IMG/VR virus record: IMGVR_UViG_3300046714_000236
Location: 1-64,000 of that record
Reading direction: 5' to 3' (one strand)
Length of the DNA: 64,000 nt
DNA from: a virus
The stretch's first letter is position 1, and each line of letters begins with the position of its first letter. Shown here one piece after another: positions 12,924 through 21,930 of this stretch. A program made the position numbers and the translations under genes. Under the pieces are notes generated by a model, which was given only the letters and a program-made list of their open reading frames with translations, was not told where the DNA came from and searched no databases.

Positions 12924-14275
12924 AGATCAGTGTCGTCACACCGAGCCACGATCCGAAGTTTCTTGGCGAGGTGTGGGAGTCGCTCGCCGCGCAGACTCAC
13001 CGCGACTTCGAGTGGATCGTTCTCCTGAACGGCAAGGGCGCCGAGAGTTCGATCACGAACGACGATCCGCGCGTGCGCTTCTACCGCACCGGGCTTCGCT
13101 TCGGCGGTTCGGTCGGCGCTCTGAAAGCGTACGCGTTCTCACTCGCCGCGGGCGACGTCGTGCTCGAACTCGATCACGACGATCTCCTCGCACCCACTGC
13201 GCTCGAACGCTGCGCCGAAGCGTTCGCAGATCCTGCGATCGACTTTGCGTTCTCCGAGTGCGCAGACTTCCCCGATCCGCCCGGCACCGAGCCGACCTAC
13301 TTCTCGCAGAAGTCTCGGCTCGCGTGGATGCAAGACGGCTGGAAGTTCGGCACGTGCGAGGTGCCCGCGAATCTCCGCGCCGCGGTGAAAGCCGAGAAGC
13401 TGCCTCACCCGATCTGCTTCGAGCCGAGCGCGATGAGCGTGTCGATCATCAGCTACGCGCCGAACCACTTCCGCGCGTGGCGCCGTTCGTTCTACGAAAA
13501 GATCGGCGGGCACGACATGGGGTTCGCGGTCTGCGACGATCTCGAAATCCTGCAGCGCACATACCTCGCCGGGCGCATGAAGAAGATCCCCGAGGTGCTC
13601 TACTTCTACCGAGTGCGCGGCGATGGCGCGAACACGTGGCAGCAGAACGTCGGCAAGATCCAGGAGACGAGCCACGCGCTACGCGATCAGAATCTCACCG
13701 CGCTCGTCGGGCGCGAGTGCGAGCTCCGCGGCTTGCCCGCTCTCGACTTGGGAGGGATCCACAATCCCGCAGGCGCACCGTGGATCGCGTTCGACAAGTC
13801 GCTCCCGTGGCCCGAGGGAGTGCCGAAGCGCGAAGACTTCACAGAGAACGAGCAGCGCGATCACTTCGGAGTTCCGCGCCTCGATGGAACGCTTCTCACT
13901 TCGTACAAGTGGCCGTTCCCCGACTCTTCGATCGGCGCCTTCCGCGCAGCTGACTTCCTCGAACACCTGCCGAACAAGCTCGCGACGATGCGCGAGATCT
14001 ATCGCTGCCTCGCTCCCGGTGGATGGCTGCTCTCGTCGACGCCCGACGCTGCAGGCTCGGGCGCGCATCAGGATCCGACTCACTGCTCGTACTGGGTCGA
14101 GAACTCGTTCCGCTACTACACGGAAACGCGACTCGCGAAGTACATCGACAACACCACCGAGCGCTTCATGGTGTCGCGGCTCTTCACGGCGAAGGGAGAG
14201 ATCCCCTACGTGATCGCCGATCTCATGAGCCTGAAGGATGACGACGGGAAGCTACCGGGCAGACGCTCGATCTAG
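12920..14275 (+). CDS. Glycosyltransferase family 2 / methyltransferase fusion, 451 aa
   Basis: Residues 1-230 are a GT-A glycosyltransferase: MKISVVTPSHDPKFLGEVWE, EWIVLLNGKG, and the metal site LELDHDDLLAP (D85-H-D87-D88). A linker near residue 250 leads to a class I SAM-methyltransferase-like region with LDLGGIHNPAGAPW, FRAADFLEHLPNK and IYRCLAPGGWLLSSTP, the usual order of type 11 methyltransferases. The first motif is degenerate, so activity there is uncertain. The fusion would add and perhaps cap a sugar. It is coupled to the oxygenase gene. Its TAG stop shares the same CTAG with the stop of the convergent fibre gene, so the genes meet with no spacer. Confidence 0.85.
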   Translation: MKISVVTPSHDPKFLGEVWESLAAQTHRDFEWIVLLNGKGAESSITNDDPRVRFYRTGLRFGGSVGALKAYAFSLAAGDVVLELDHDDLLAPTALERCAEAFADPAIDFAFSECADFPDPPGTEPTYFSQKSRLAWMQDGWKFGTCEVPANLRAAVKAEKLPHPICFEPSAMSVSIISYAPNHFRAWRRSFYEKIGGHDMGFAVCDDLEILQRTYLAGRMKKIPEVLYFYRVRGDGANTWQQNVGKIQETSHALRDQNLTALVGRECELRGLPALDLGGIHNPAGAPWIAFDKSLPWPEGVPKREDFTENEQRDHFGVPRLDGTLLTSYKWPFPDSSIGAFRAADFLEHLPNKLATMREIYRCLAPGGWLLSSTPDAAGSGAHQDPTHCSYWVENSFRYYTETRLAKYIDNTTERFMVSRLFTAKGEIPYVIADLMSLKDDDGKLPGRRSI

Positions 14276-15426
14276 ATCAGCTCCCACGAGTCCCACTGCA
14301 CGAAGGGCTGATTCAATTGCCCATAGCCGAGCCCGATCTGATCGGGCGCGCTCCCGAAGAACCCGACGCCGATGTTCCAGTTCTCTTTCCAGACCACGCC
14401 GTCGCCGCTGTAGAACCGGAACGTCGCGCCGTCGAACGTCACGCGGAACCACGAGTAGTCGCCGACCTGATCCGTATCGAGCCCGCCCGCGGGCGTCGTG
14501 TCGTCGGTCCATGACACGCCGACGAGGAGCGCGGGCTTCGTCCAGCCCCACACGATCGCCTGCTTCGTTGCCGCGTTCCGGATCACGATCCCGCTCGTGC
14601 CCGTGCTGCCGCCGCCCGCGCCGACCAACGTCGCCACGTGCGCGCGGACGTCGAACGTCCCCGGCATCGTCGTCACCAAACCCGAGAGCACATCCGCGCC
14701 GCTCGAACACGTCGCCGTGATGCGCCCCGCGTCGTCTGCGAACGTCTGCGTCGCCGCTGATCCGAACGCGGTCCACGTGCCGACCGCGGGCACCTGCTTG
14801 CCGACGCGCCCGAGGATCATCGGCCGCCACGCGACGCCGTCGTCCACCCACTCCGGGCCGCCATCGCTCGACACGTAGCGCGCGCCCTGATGCCCCGCCG
14901 AAGGGCGCGCTGAGTACAGACCGAAGCCGCCGATCGCCGGGCTGCCCTGCAGCCCCTGCGCGCCGGTGAGACCCTGAGCGCCCGCCGTGCCTTGTGCTCC
15001 TGCCGTTCCCTGCGCGCCGGTGAGACCCTGAGCACCCGCCGTGCCTTGTGCGCCTGCCGTTCCCTGCGCTCCTGTGACGCCCTGAGCGCCTTGCGCTCCC
15101 GCGGCTCCCTGCGCCCCGGCTGCGCCTTGCGAGCCCTGTGCGCCCGTCCCTGGCGCGCCCTGAGCACCCTGCGGGCCCTGGCTCCCCGCGCCGCTCGCCG
15201 CGAACGCCGCCGCCATGATGGCGTCCACGCGATCGCGGTTGCTGCTCTGCACGAGGATCGCGCACTGCTCGGCCGCTTCTCGGAGCCCCGGGATCGACGC
15301 ATCCGCGAGCGTGCCGCCGATGCCCTCGATCATCGTGACGTCGACGTACTCGTCATCAATCAGGCGCCCCGCGTACAGAATGTCTGTACCGAGGATCACC
15401 GTGTTGATGAGGTAGAAGAGCGCCAT
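14272..15426 (-). CDS. Collagen-like tail fibre with C-terminal lectin-like domain, 384 aa
   Basis: An N-terminal 75-residue attachment domain (LINTVILGTDILYAGRLIDD) is shared with the short protein at 6516-6893. It is followed by about 27 Gly-X-Y triplets rich in GAQ, GTA and GLT, then a 210-residue C-terminal domain with strands such as DYSWFRVTFDGATFRFYSGD, similar in style to concanavalin-like receptor domains. Thr in the X/Y positions could carry sugar, which is relevant because the glycosyltransferase gene converges on it. It most likely forms a trimeric receptor-binding fibre or accessory baseplate fibre. Confidence 0.85.
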   Translation of the reverse strand: MALFYLINTVILGTDILYAGRLIDDEYVDVTMIEGIGGTLADASIPGLREAAEQCAILVQSSNRDRVDAIMAAAFAASGAGSQGPQGAQGAPGTGAQGSQGAAGAQGAAGAQGAQGVTGAQGTAGAQGTAGAQGLTGAQGTAGAQGTAGAQGLTGAQGLQGSPAIGGFGLYSARPSAGHQGARYVSSDGGPEWVDDGVAWRPMILGRVGKQVPAVGTWTAFGSAATQTFADDAGRITATCSSGADVLSGLVTTMPGTFDVRAHVATLVGAGGGSTGTSGIVIRNAATKQAIVWGWTKPALLVGVSWTDDTTPAGGLDTDQVGDYSWFRVTFDGATFRFYSGDGVVWKENWNIGVGFFGSAPDQIGLGYGQLNQPFVQWDSWELI

Positions 15427-15436
15427 CGACGGGAGA

Positions 15437-15901
15437 TCAGTTCGGCGCGCCGCGAAGCGCGAGGCTCACCGTGAGCGTGCCCGGGTGAGTCGTGTCGCCG
15501 ACTTCGGCGACGAGCACGCGCACACCCGACGCCGCTGCAGGAACGGCGATCGTCTTCTTCCAGAGAACCGGCACCGTAGCGCTCGTGTTCGCGAGCCCCT
15601 TCGTTTCCGAGATGTACTCCGTCGTCGTCGCGACGCTCCCCGATGTCGTCGGCGTGCCGACCGCGATCATTTCGTAGTAGCCGCCAACGCCGTTGATCTC
15701 CCACTGCACCTCGAACTTCGGTTGCCCCGAAGACGCGGCCGCCGCTTTCAAGTAGCTGAACGCGATCGTGAGCTCGCGCGGGAAGTTCGGCACGCCCGAT
15801 GCGAGTCCCGTGATCGGCGTGTACGCCTGATCGGAATACGCACCCGAAGCGGGCAGGACGGCGTTGTAGTTTGGGTCCTGGATCCACGTGTCGCGCTGCA
15901 T
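15437..15901 (-). CDS. Tail-associated hypothetical protein, 154 aa
   Basis: The protein is Thr/Ser/Ala-rich and beta-like throughout (ELTIAFSYLKAAAA; GVGGYYEMIAVGTPTTSG; HPGTLTVSLALRGAPN), as expected for a virion surface subunit. The ATG is preceded by TGA-TACCGT and exactly seven bases. It sits between a fibre and a baseplate-associated protein, which suggests a fibre-tip or fibre-adaptor role. No family is recognised. Confidence 0.68.
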   Translation of the reverse strand: MQRDTWIQDPNYNAVLPASGAYSDQAYTPITGLASGVPNFPRELTIAFSYLKAAAASSGQPKFEVQWEINGVGGYYEMIAVGTPTTSGSVATTTEYISETKGLANTSATVPVLWKKTIAVPAAASGVRVLVAEVGDTTHPGTLTVSLALRGAPN

Positions 15902-15933
15902 GCCGAGAACGGTATCACAACCCCCGACCGAGC

Positions 15934-17304
15934 TCAGAGCTGCACGCCGAGCACGCTGAACGCAGCGTCATCCGTGAGAGGAAGCGCGAGCGTCGAGACG
16001 AGCGCCGGGGTGCTCATCGAATAAGCGTACAGGGTCTTATCCCCCGTGATGTCGTCGGTCCCGCAGAAGATCGCGAGCCCTGCTTCTGTCATGAGCGCGG
16101 GCTCCGTCCGCTGCGCCGTCGGCGCGAACGTCTCGGTGCTCACGAAGTCGGGGATCCCCGTCGCCCTCGGAACTCGCATCGCGTGGAACGATCCGTCCGT
16201 GAATCCGTAGAACCAGAACGAATCCGAGTCGACGTCGTACACACCGCCGAAGAGCAGCGGGTTGTCCCCGAGTGATGGCCCGATGAACGTGGGATCGAGC
16301 GTGTCAGGAGCCCACGACACGATCCCGCCAGACGCGCCGCTGTAGAACTTCGACGCACTCGCGACCCACATGAGAGACGACGAGTCGCCGAACACTTGCT
16401 TGTCCGTCGTCGCGAGCGTGACCGACGAACCGCCGACCGTCGGATCGATCTGAAAGACAACCGTGCTCGGACTCGCGTCCATCCCGATGTGAACGGTGAT
16501 CGCGTACAGGAACCCATCACCCGGGAAGCAGAACCCGAACGGGTAGAAGCCGAGGTACGTGGGGAAGTCGAAACCCGACAGATCGACCGGCGTGTCGAAC
16601 GTGAGCACCGCGTCCACCGATGCAACGCGCGGGTTTGCGCTGCCCGTGAGGAACCACGTCTGCGCCTGCGTCGGATCGCCGATGAGCTTTCCGAAGTTGA
16701 CGAAGCCGGTCATCGGATCCGGCACCGCTCCCTGCAACACCGTCGCAAGCGTGTCCGGATCGAGCTTCGCGATCTGCGGGATCGCCGACTCGTCGCATCC
16801 GTACACGTACAGCTTCCCATCGAACGCGACCGCGCCGCCGTCCACTCCCGCGAGCACACCCGCCGCGGTCTTGCTCGCGACCAGTGCGAACACGCCCGCA
16901 CTGCTCACCGTGTAGCGAAGAACGACCGGCTCGATCGAGGGAACTTCGACGAAGCTCGCGAAGACGAAGAGCGCTTCCGTCGTCACCGGCTCGGGCACGG
17001 GGTTCGGGATGATCTCGGGTTCCTGCAGAGGGATCACTTTGAACGGCGGGATCGGTTCACCGAGCTTCGGCGGGATCGCCGTGTAGAGCTCCAGCGCTTC
17101 GAGCTCCGTGATGAACACCGCGGCGGAGAGCACGTCGGAGAGCCCGACGCGGAGCACGTGCGCGATGTTCTTCGCGAGCTTGATCGGAAGCGGCTGCGCG
17201 GTCTGATCGATCCGAACGAGGAGCTCGGGCGAGACGACGCACGCCGCGGCAAGGTTGCCGAGCGTGTAGCCGTTCTCACTCGCGAGATCGAGCAGCCGCC
17301 CCAC
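15934..17304 (-). CDS. Propeller-like tail protein with N-terminal HTH-like segment, 456 aa
   Basis: The first 55 residues (LGNLAAACVVSPELLVRIDQ, then ALPIKLA-like and IAHVLRVGLSDVLSAA) resemble a Cro/XRE helix-turn-helix, an odd start for a virion protein. A Pro-rich linker (to about residue 105) leads to a repetitive beta region with blades such as GGAVAFDGKLYVYGCD and GDGFLYAITVHIG, and terminal FGGVYDVDSDSFWFYGF, consistent with a beta-propeller. It is followed by the baseplate genes upstream, so a fibre or receptor-binding part is likely. The HTH-like part may only be a helical attachment bundle. Confidence 0.72.
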   Translation of the reverse strand: MGRLLDLASENGYTLGNLAAACVVSPELLVRIDQTAQPLPIKLAKNIAHVLRVGLSDVLSAAVFITELEALELYTAIPPKLGEPIPPFKVIPLQEPEIIPNPVPEPVTTEALFVFASFVEVPSIEPVVLRYTVSSAGVFALVASKTAAGVLAGVDGGAVAFDGKLYVYGCDESAIPQIAKLDPDTLATVLQGAVPDPMTGFVNFGKLIGDPTQAQTWFLTGSANPRVASVDAVLTFDTPVDLSGFDFPTYLGFYPFGFCFPGDGFLYAITVHIGMDASPSTVVFQIDPTVGGSSVTLATTDKQVFGDSSSLMWVASASKFYSGASGGIVSWAPDTLDPTFIGPSLGDNPLLFGGVYDVDSDSFWFYGFTDGSFHAMRVPRATGIPDFVSTETFAPTAQRTEPALMTEAGLAIFCGTDDITGDKTLYAYSMSTPALVSTLALPLTDDAAFSVLGVQL

Positions 17305-17307
17305 GGG

Positions 17308-18945
17308 TCAGAGCTTCCAACCGGTGACGAGCAGGTTCGGCAGATCGCGCGTTGCGCTTCCGGTGAACGGGATCGGAAGCCATTCGACGATGAAATACAG
17401 ATTGTCGTTCGCGTACCCGTTCGAGCTACCGAGGATCACACGCGGGATCCATGCCTCGAAGAGCACAGTGCGAAACCCCGTCGCCGGATCGAACGCCGAA
17501 AAATTCGATGAACCGATGTACCGCCCGATCAGCTGTGTGAATCCCGCGTCCGCGTAGACTGCGATCTCGTTCGTGTAGGTGAATCCGACTGCGACCGTCC
17601 CCGAGATGCGAGACGCGAGCGCAACCTTCACCGCCTTCGCCATCTTCGGGAAGTTTGTACCCGCCACGAGCGCGTACTGATCAGCGGAGCCCACCGCAGT
17701 AGGCGCGGGACCCTGCATGAACGCACCATCCGACGGCACCGTTTCGCCCGCGCTGAGAGTGATCCCCACAGGCACCGGGCCCGCTCCGAGATCTGCACAG
17801 ATGCCAGCCGCGAGGAGTACCGCCGTCTGCGATCCCGTGATCCCCGTCGCCGTTGGAGGGGGCACCGTGCCGAACCCGAGATCCGTCGCCGCACCGAATT
17901 GATAGACCGCGAGGATCCCGCGACCGGCGTTCGGGATGCGCGGCACCGTGGGCGAGTCGACGTAGCGCACCCAGCGCGGAAGATTGCCCGGGAAGATCGC
18001 CCACAGGTACCAGGGATCGCCTGCCGTGAACGACGCGCCTGCCGCTTGATTGACCGGGTCCTGCAGATCGATCCCGATGGCGCCGCCCGCGAGGTACATC
18101 GCCGCGCGCGAGTTGACGACGCCCGTGAGGAGCGTCTTCGTCGTGTCCGTGAAATCGTTCGAGTTGAGGTACGAGCCCGGATCGATCGGCTGAAGGATCG
18201 ATTGCAGATCCGTCCCCGCCGCGATCCGATCTTTCACGAGCGGTCGCACATCCCAGAACGTCATGTCGTCGACGCTCGCCGCTGCGCTCGGGACGCTCGC
18301 CACGCAGAGCGGGAGCCAGCCCTGCACGTTCGCCGGAAGTCCCGCGCCGGGCGTCCCCTCGCGCACGCGGTAGGTGAGCTCGCCCTGGATCACCTTCGTC
18401 ACCGCGATCGGGGAGAAGAGCCCCGTCGACGGATTGAAAATGTCTCGGTTGTCCGTTTCGAGCACCGTGCTGTTTCGCTGCACCTCGATCACGTCGATGC
18501 GAGTCTGCCCGCCCGAGCCCGCCGACATCACGAGCGTTCCGAGGTTCGTGACGCCCGGATCGTCGACGATCTTGTAACGGCTATCGTCCGGATTCGCGGG
18601 GTTCGGATCGGAGCTCCCCGTTTCGCCGTCCGGGTCATCGAGCCCCACAACACCGGGCGAGACGAGCAGGTTCAACGAGCCCGCTTGGGGGAGGACGACG
18701 AGCCCGTCGATCACGTCCCCGCGTAGCGGCGTGCCGACGGCTGCCGTGTTCTGCAGCACCGTGTCGACGTAGCTCCCGAACTCCACCACGCCGCCGCCGC
18801 CGGTGAACACGGCGTTGCGGTTGTTCATCAGGAGCCGGTACGACTCGGCGCGATCGGCTGCCGCGAACCGTTCCGCGCGGTTCTGATCTTGGGAGATCAC
18901 CCGTTCCCGGGTGTTGTAAATCATCTGCTTCGCGCCGCTGCCCAT
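17308..18945 (-). CDS. Baseplate or tail structural protein, 545 aa
   Basis: The N-terminus is a polar helix (NTRERVISQDQNRAERFAAA) followed by a long beta-rich body with a Pro/Asp-rich loop near residue 130. It lies directly behind the two baseplate wedge genes and before a fibre-like protein, the place of fibre-attachment proteins in contractile phages. AGGAGAG precedes the ATG. A TGA-TAGACT box (19003-18995) and a palindrome copy lie upstream, so the unit has its own leader of about 40 bases. No conserved domain is recognised with certainty. Confidence 0.72.
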   Translation of the reverse strand: MGSGAKQMIYNTRERVISQDQNRAERFAAADRAESYRLLMNNRNAVFTGGGGVVEFGSYVDTVLQNTAAVGTPLRGDVIDGLVVLPQAGSLNLLVSPGVVGLDDPDGETGSSDPNPANPDDSRYKIVDDPGVTNLGTLVMSAGSGGQTRIDVIEVQRNSTVLETDNRDIFNPSTGLFSPIAVTKVIQGELTYRVREGTPGAGLPANVQGWLPLCVASVPSAAASVDDMTFWDVRPLVKDRIAAGTDLQSILQPIDPGSYLNSNDFTDTTKTLLTGVVNSRAAMYLAGGAIGIDLQDPVNQAAGASFTAGDPWYLWAIFPGNLPRWVRYVDSPTVPRIPNAGRGILAVYQFGAATDLGFGTVPPPTATGITGSQTAVLLAAGICADLGAGPVPVGITLSAGETVPSDGAFMQGPAPTAVGSADQYALVAGTNFPKMAKAVKVALASRISGTVAVGFTYTNEIAVYADAGFTQLIGRYIGSSNFSAFDPATGFRTVLFEAWIPRVILGSSNGYANDNLYFIVEWLPIPFTGSATRDLPNLLVTGWKL

Positions 18946-18968
18946 GGGTGATCTCTCCTGAGGGAATG

Positions 18969-18988
18969 GACCGACATCGATGTCGGTC
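18969..18988. repeat. 20-bp palindrome, copy 4 (exact)
   Basis: It lies 18 bases behind the stop at 19007 and 23 bases before the start at 18945. A TGA-TAGACT box sits between the stop and the palindrome, so here the palindrome would be at the 5' end of the new mRNA. Confidence 0.95.
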
Positions 18989-18994
18989 GGCAGG

Positions 18995-19003
18995 AGTCTA
19001 TCA
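18995..19003 (-). promoter_or_regulatory. Extended -10-like box before the 545-aa tail gene
   Basis: TGATAGACT on the minus strand has the TGN-TANNNT form. The predicted start of transcription falls at the edge of palindrome copy 4, so the RNA would begin with the hairpin followed by the AGGAGAG ribosome site. Confidence 0.5.
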
Positions 19004-19006
19004 GGG

Positions 19007-20803
19007 TCAGAAGCAACCGACGTCTTCGACGTACAGATCGAACCCGACGCCGCCCATCCGCGCCGCGTTCACCGCATCCCACACGCGCCGGTTGAGCACC
19101 GCGCTCGTCGTCGGGAACCCATCGAAGAACGCGAGGTAAGGCGCCGCGTCGAAGAAGTTGATCTGGCTCGTGACGTCGAACGCGATCCCGAAATCCCCGA
19201 GCGCGGGAGGCGGAACACCGACCAGGAAGAACGCGCGGAACTCCAGGTAGTCGAGATCGAGCTTGAAGCGGTTCGTCGGATCGAGTCCGCCCGCGACACC
19301 CGCCGGGGTGAATCTCGCGCCCGAGACATCGCCCGTGATGGGCGTCCCCGCCTCGAACTCCCCGCGCACCCCCGCGAGCCCCGTGAACACCGGAAGCCCC
19401 GTCGCTGGATCGTAGGACGCCGTGACGATGCCCGTCGCCTTCGACCCGTCCCCCTTCGTCTGCGTCGCCCGCTCGCCCTCGAACATCGCGGGAGGAAGGA
19501 GCGCGCCGAACGACACGAGATCGAGATCGTAAGCGTAGGTGAACCGCGCTTCCTGCACCGCGACGTCCGCGAACATGCCCGGGAAGAGCGCGTCGATCTC
19601 GCCCACCTCGCGCACGCACGCCGCGACGCCGAAGGGAGCGAGCACGCGGTTCGCTGCACGCTTCACCGCGTTCGGCGACACGACGTCGGGGAGCGAGTGC
19701 ACGCGCAAGCGATAGGCGTCATCCGCTTCGCCCGAAGTGCGCTGCACGCCGCGGTCGAAGCCGCGCGCGTCGAGCATCGGGCTCTTGCCGCCGCTCGGGC
19801 TGCCGGGGTTCGAGATGGCGAGCCCGAGATCCGAATCCCAGCGCGCGATCCGCCAGTCGACGGAAGTGTCCGCGAGAAGTCCGGGCGCTTGGTAGACGGC
19901 CGTCACGAGAGCGATCGCGCCGCTCCGCACGCCGACGAGCTGATTCGAGCCGGCTGCGATGTCGTTCGCCGTCGTGCGCTCGTACACGATGAAGCCAGCT
20001 GTCGCGACGTCGAGCGTCCCCGCGGCGAGCGTCGTCTGCTGCTCGATGTTCTCGCCCGCCTCGAACGCTCCGCTCACCATCGTGATCCCGATCACGCCCG
20101 TCGCCGCGAGCACCGCCGTGCCGCCGTTCGACTGATCCGCGGGGGCCGGCTGATAGCCGATCATCCGGCGCACTTGTCCGAGGTTCGCGCCCCCGAGGAT
20201 CACGTACTGCCCGATCTGATTCGGCGTGAGCACGTCTGCGAACGACGAGCAGATCAGGTTGTGCGAAGGGATCCCCGGGACGATCTGCGCGCCGACGTTG
20301 GAGAGCGACGCGCCGAGCTGCACGATGAGCGTGATCGTCTCGGGGAGCGGGAAGTTGTAGCCGTACCCCGGACGTTCTGCGATCGCCTCGAACGAAAGCC
20401 CCGCCACACCGGGCGCGATCGTGAGCGGCTCTTCGAGCACGTAGATGCGCCCCGTCGGCACTTCGATCCCGCCGTCGGGCCCGTAGTCCGTCGCGACTTC
20501 TTCGAGCTCGGTGCCCCGCGCGAGCGTCACTTCCCCGAGCGCGCTTCCCGATCGAGTCAGAACGATCTGCACCGTTGCGAACCGAGCGCCGCTCCCAGGG
20601 GGCGCGGTCTGGCTCGAATGGGGCATGATGAACATCGCCTGCGAGTTCGTCTCGACCGCATCGCTCACGACCGCAAGCTGTTCCGCACCTTCCTCGATGA
20701 GCTCGATCCCGCTGTTCGGGTTGTGCTGCAGCGGCTGCGAATAGCCGGCGTCGACGGCGCTCTTCCAGAGCACCATCAGATCGGCGCGCGTGAGCTTGCC
20801 CAT
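19007..20803 (-). CDS. Baseplate wedge protein, J-like, 598 aa
   Basis: The protein has repeated stretches seen in baseplate J-type proteins: RARGTELEEV-like (ARGTELEEVATDYGPDGG), PEPTGRIYVLEE-like and a middle part with APGVAGLSFEAIAERPG and GYGYNFPLPETI. The C-terminal half carries RLRVHSLPDVVSPNAVKRAA, typical of the DP..S.GA...RAL.VAP region of J-like wedges. It probably forms baseplate wedges together with the adjacent 372-residue protein. It overlaps that gene by TGATG and is co-translated. Two different J-like genes in tandem are unusual but known in larger myoviruses. Confidence 0.78.
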   Translation of the reverse strand: MGKLTRADLMVLWKSAVDAGYSQPLQHNPNSGIELIEEGAEQLAVVSDAVETNSQAMFIMPHSSQTAPPGSGARFATVQIVLTRSGSALGEVTLARGTELEEVATDYGPDGGIEVPTGRIYVLEEPLTIAPGVAGLSFEAIAERPGYGYNFPLPETITLIVQLGASLSNVGAQIVPGIPSHNLICSSFADVLTPNQIGQYVILGGANLGQVRRMIGYQPAPADQSNGGTAVLAATGVIGITMVSGAFEAGENIEQQTTLAAGTLDVATAGFIVYERTTANDIAAGSNQLVGVRSGAIALVTAVYQAPGLLADTSVDWRIARWDSDLGLAISNPGSPSGGKSPMLDARGFDRGVQRTSGEADDAYRLRVHSLPDVVSPNAVKRAANRVLAPFGVAACVREVGEIDALFPGMFADVAVQEARFTYAYDLDLVSFGALLPPAMFEGERATQTKGDGSKATGIVTASYDPATGLPVFTGLAGVRGEFEAGTPITGDVSGARFTPAGVAGGLDPTNRFKLDLDYLEFRAFFLVGVPPPALGDFGIAFDVTSQINFFDAAPYLAFFDGFPTTSAVLNRRVWDAVNAARMGGVGFDLYVEDVGCF

Positions 20804-21921
20804 CAGAGCACCGTGACGTCTTCGAGCCGTGCGCGGAGCGTCTGCCCCGGGTCGGGATAGAGATCGCCGAGCGGGCTCGCGATCGTCGCCGCGTCCGGGA
20901 TGAGCCCATCGCTCCGGAAGCGCGAGAGCACGGCGCCGAGATCGTTCCTGAGCAACGGCTGATTCACTCCGAGCGAGTTGATGAACCCGACGATCGCCGC
21001 ACGCACGTTCGCCGAAATCGTCACCGTGTCGGAGCCGACCGCGAACTTGAGAGCGAGCAGCACAGTCACGAGCTCGGGCACGCTCGTCGCGATGATCACC
21101 GCCACGCCCCCGCCGCGGTATTCGAGGAGCGAGGTGCGCACCACGTTACCGAGCGCGACGTTCGACACGCCCGTCCCGTCTGCGATGTAGAGCAAGACGA
21201 CGCGCGCCGGGTTCAGACCCGTCGTGACGACTTCCTCGGCTCGCGCACTCTCGACACCGGGCACCGCGAGCGCGCCGAACTCGATCGCGCTGAGCACCCC
21301 ACGCCGCGCCGTGACGAAGAACTTTTGCGCGCGAGCGACGAGCAGATCGTTCGACTCGCGATCGGCACCGCCCGCGCTCCGCTCCGCGTTGTTGATCGTG
21401 ATCGACGGGTCGAAGAGCTGCGACGCATCCGCAAAACTTCGGATCTGATTCGCCCCGACGTTGTAAGAGATCCCCGCGAGGACGCTTTTCACCACCACTT
21501 CGACGCCCGACGTCTCCGACGCGCCGAAGCTTGCCGGCGAGACCGTCACGAACTCGGTGCCCGAAAGCGCGAGCACCTTCGTGTTCGTCGGGATGGTGCC
21601 CGCTCCTGCCGCTGCCGTCGGTCGCGCGAGCTGCACCGTGTCGTACGCAGGCGCCGCCCCCTTGCGCGTCATCCCCGCGAAGCTGTCGAAGACGAGCCGG
21701 TCGAGCGACTCGTCCGGCATGCTCGGATCGAGGAAGTGTTCCGAGTTCTCCTGTGCGCTTTGCTGCGCCACCTTCTGCGCCATGAACGACGTGGCGCCCA
21801 CGATGAGGTTCACGTCCGAGCCCTCGACGTCGATCATCGCCGCGTCGATTTTGTTCGTCTTCTGAACGACGTACTGACGACCGCGCTCGTACAGATCGAG
21901 CCGGGAGGGGATCGCTACCAT
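20803..21921 (-). CDS. Baseplate J-like protein, 372 aa
   Basis: This is the clearer gpJ-like wedge protein: DVEGSDVNLIVGATSFMAQK near the start, SLDRLVFDSFAG, the central GADRESNDLLVARAQKFFVT and a C-terminal AIVGFINSLGVNQPLLRNDL region. These are the usual landmarks of baseplate J proteins, which link the hub to the sheath. Length is normal for the family. The start is preceded by GA-TAAGCT and six bases. Confidence 0.88.
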   Translation of the reverse strand: MVAIPSRLDLYERGRQYVVQKTNKIDAAMIDVEGSDVNLIVGATSFMAQKVAQQSAQENSEHFLDPSMPDESLDRLVFDSFAGMTRKGAAPAYDTVQLARPTAAAGAGTIPTNTKVLALSGTEFVTVSPASFGASETSGVEVVVKSVLAGISYNVGANQIRSFADASQLFDPSITINNAERSAGGADRESNDLLVARAQKFFVTARRGVLSAIEFGALAVPGVESARAEEVVTTGLNPARVVLLYIADGTGVSNVALGNVVRTSLLEYRGGGVAVIIATSVPELVTVLLALKFAVGSDTVTISANVRAAIVGFINSLGVNQPLLRNDLGAVLSRFRSDGLIPDAATIASPLGDLYPDPGQTLRARLEDVTVL

Positions 21922-21930
21922 GCGAAGAGC

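Noticed and set aside
18980-20860. Long plus-strand frame opposite the J-like wedge gene
   Set aside because: Composition dominated by Arg and Glu typical of antisense frames; the minus-strand wedge protein is well supported.
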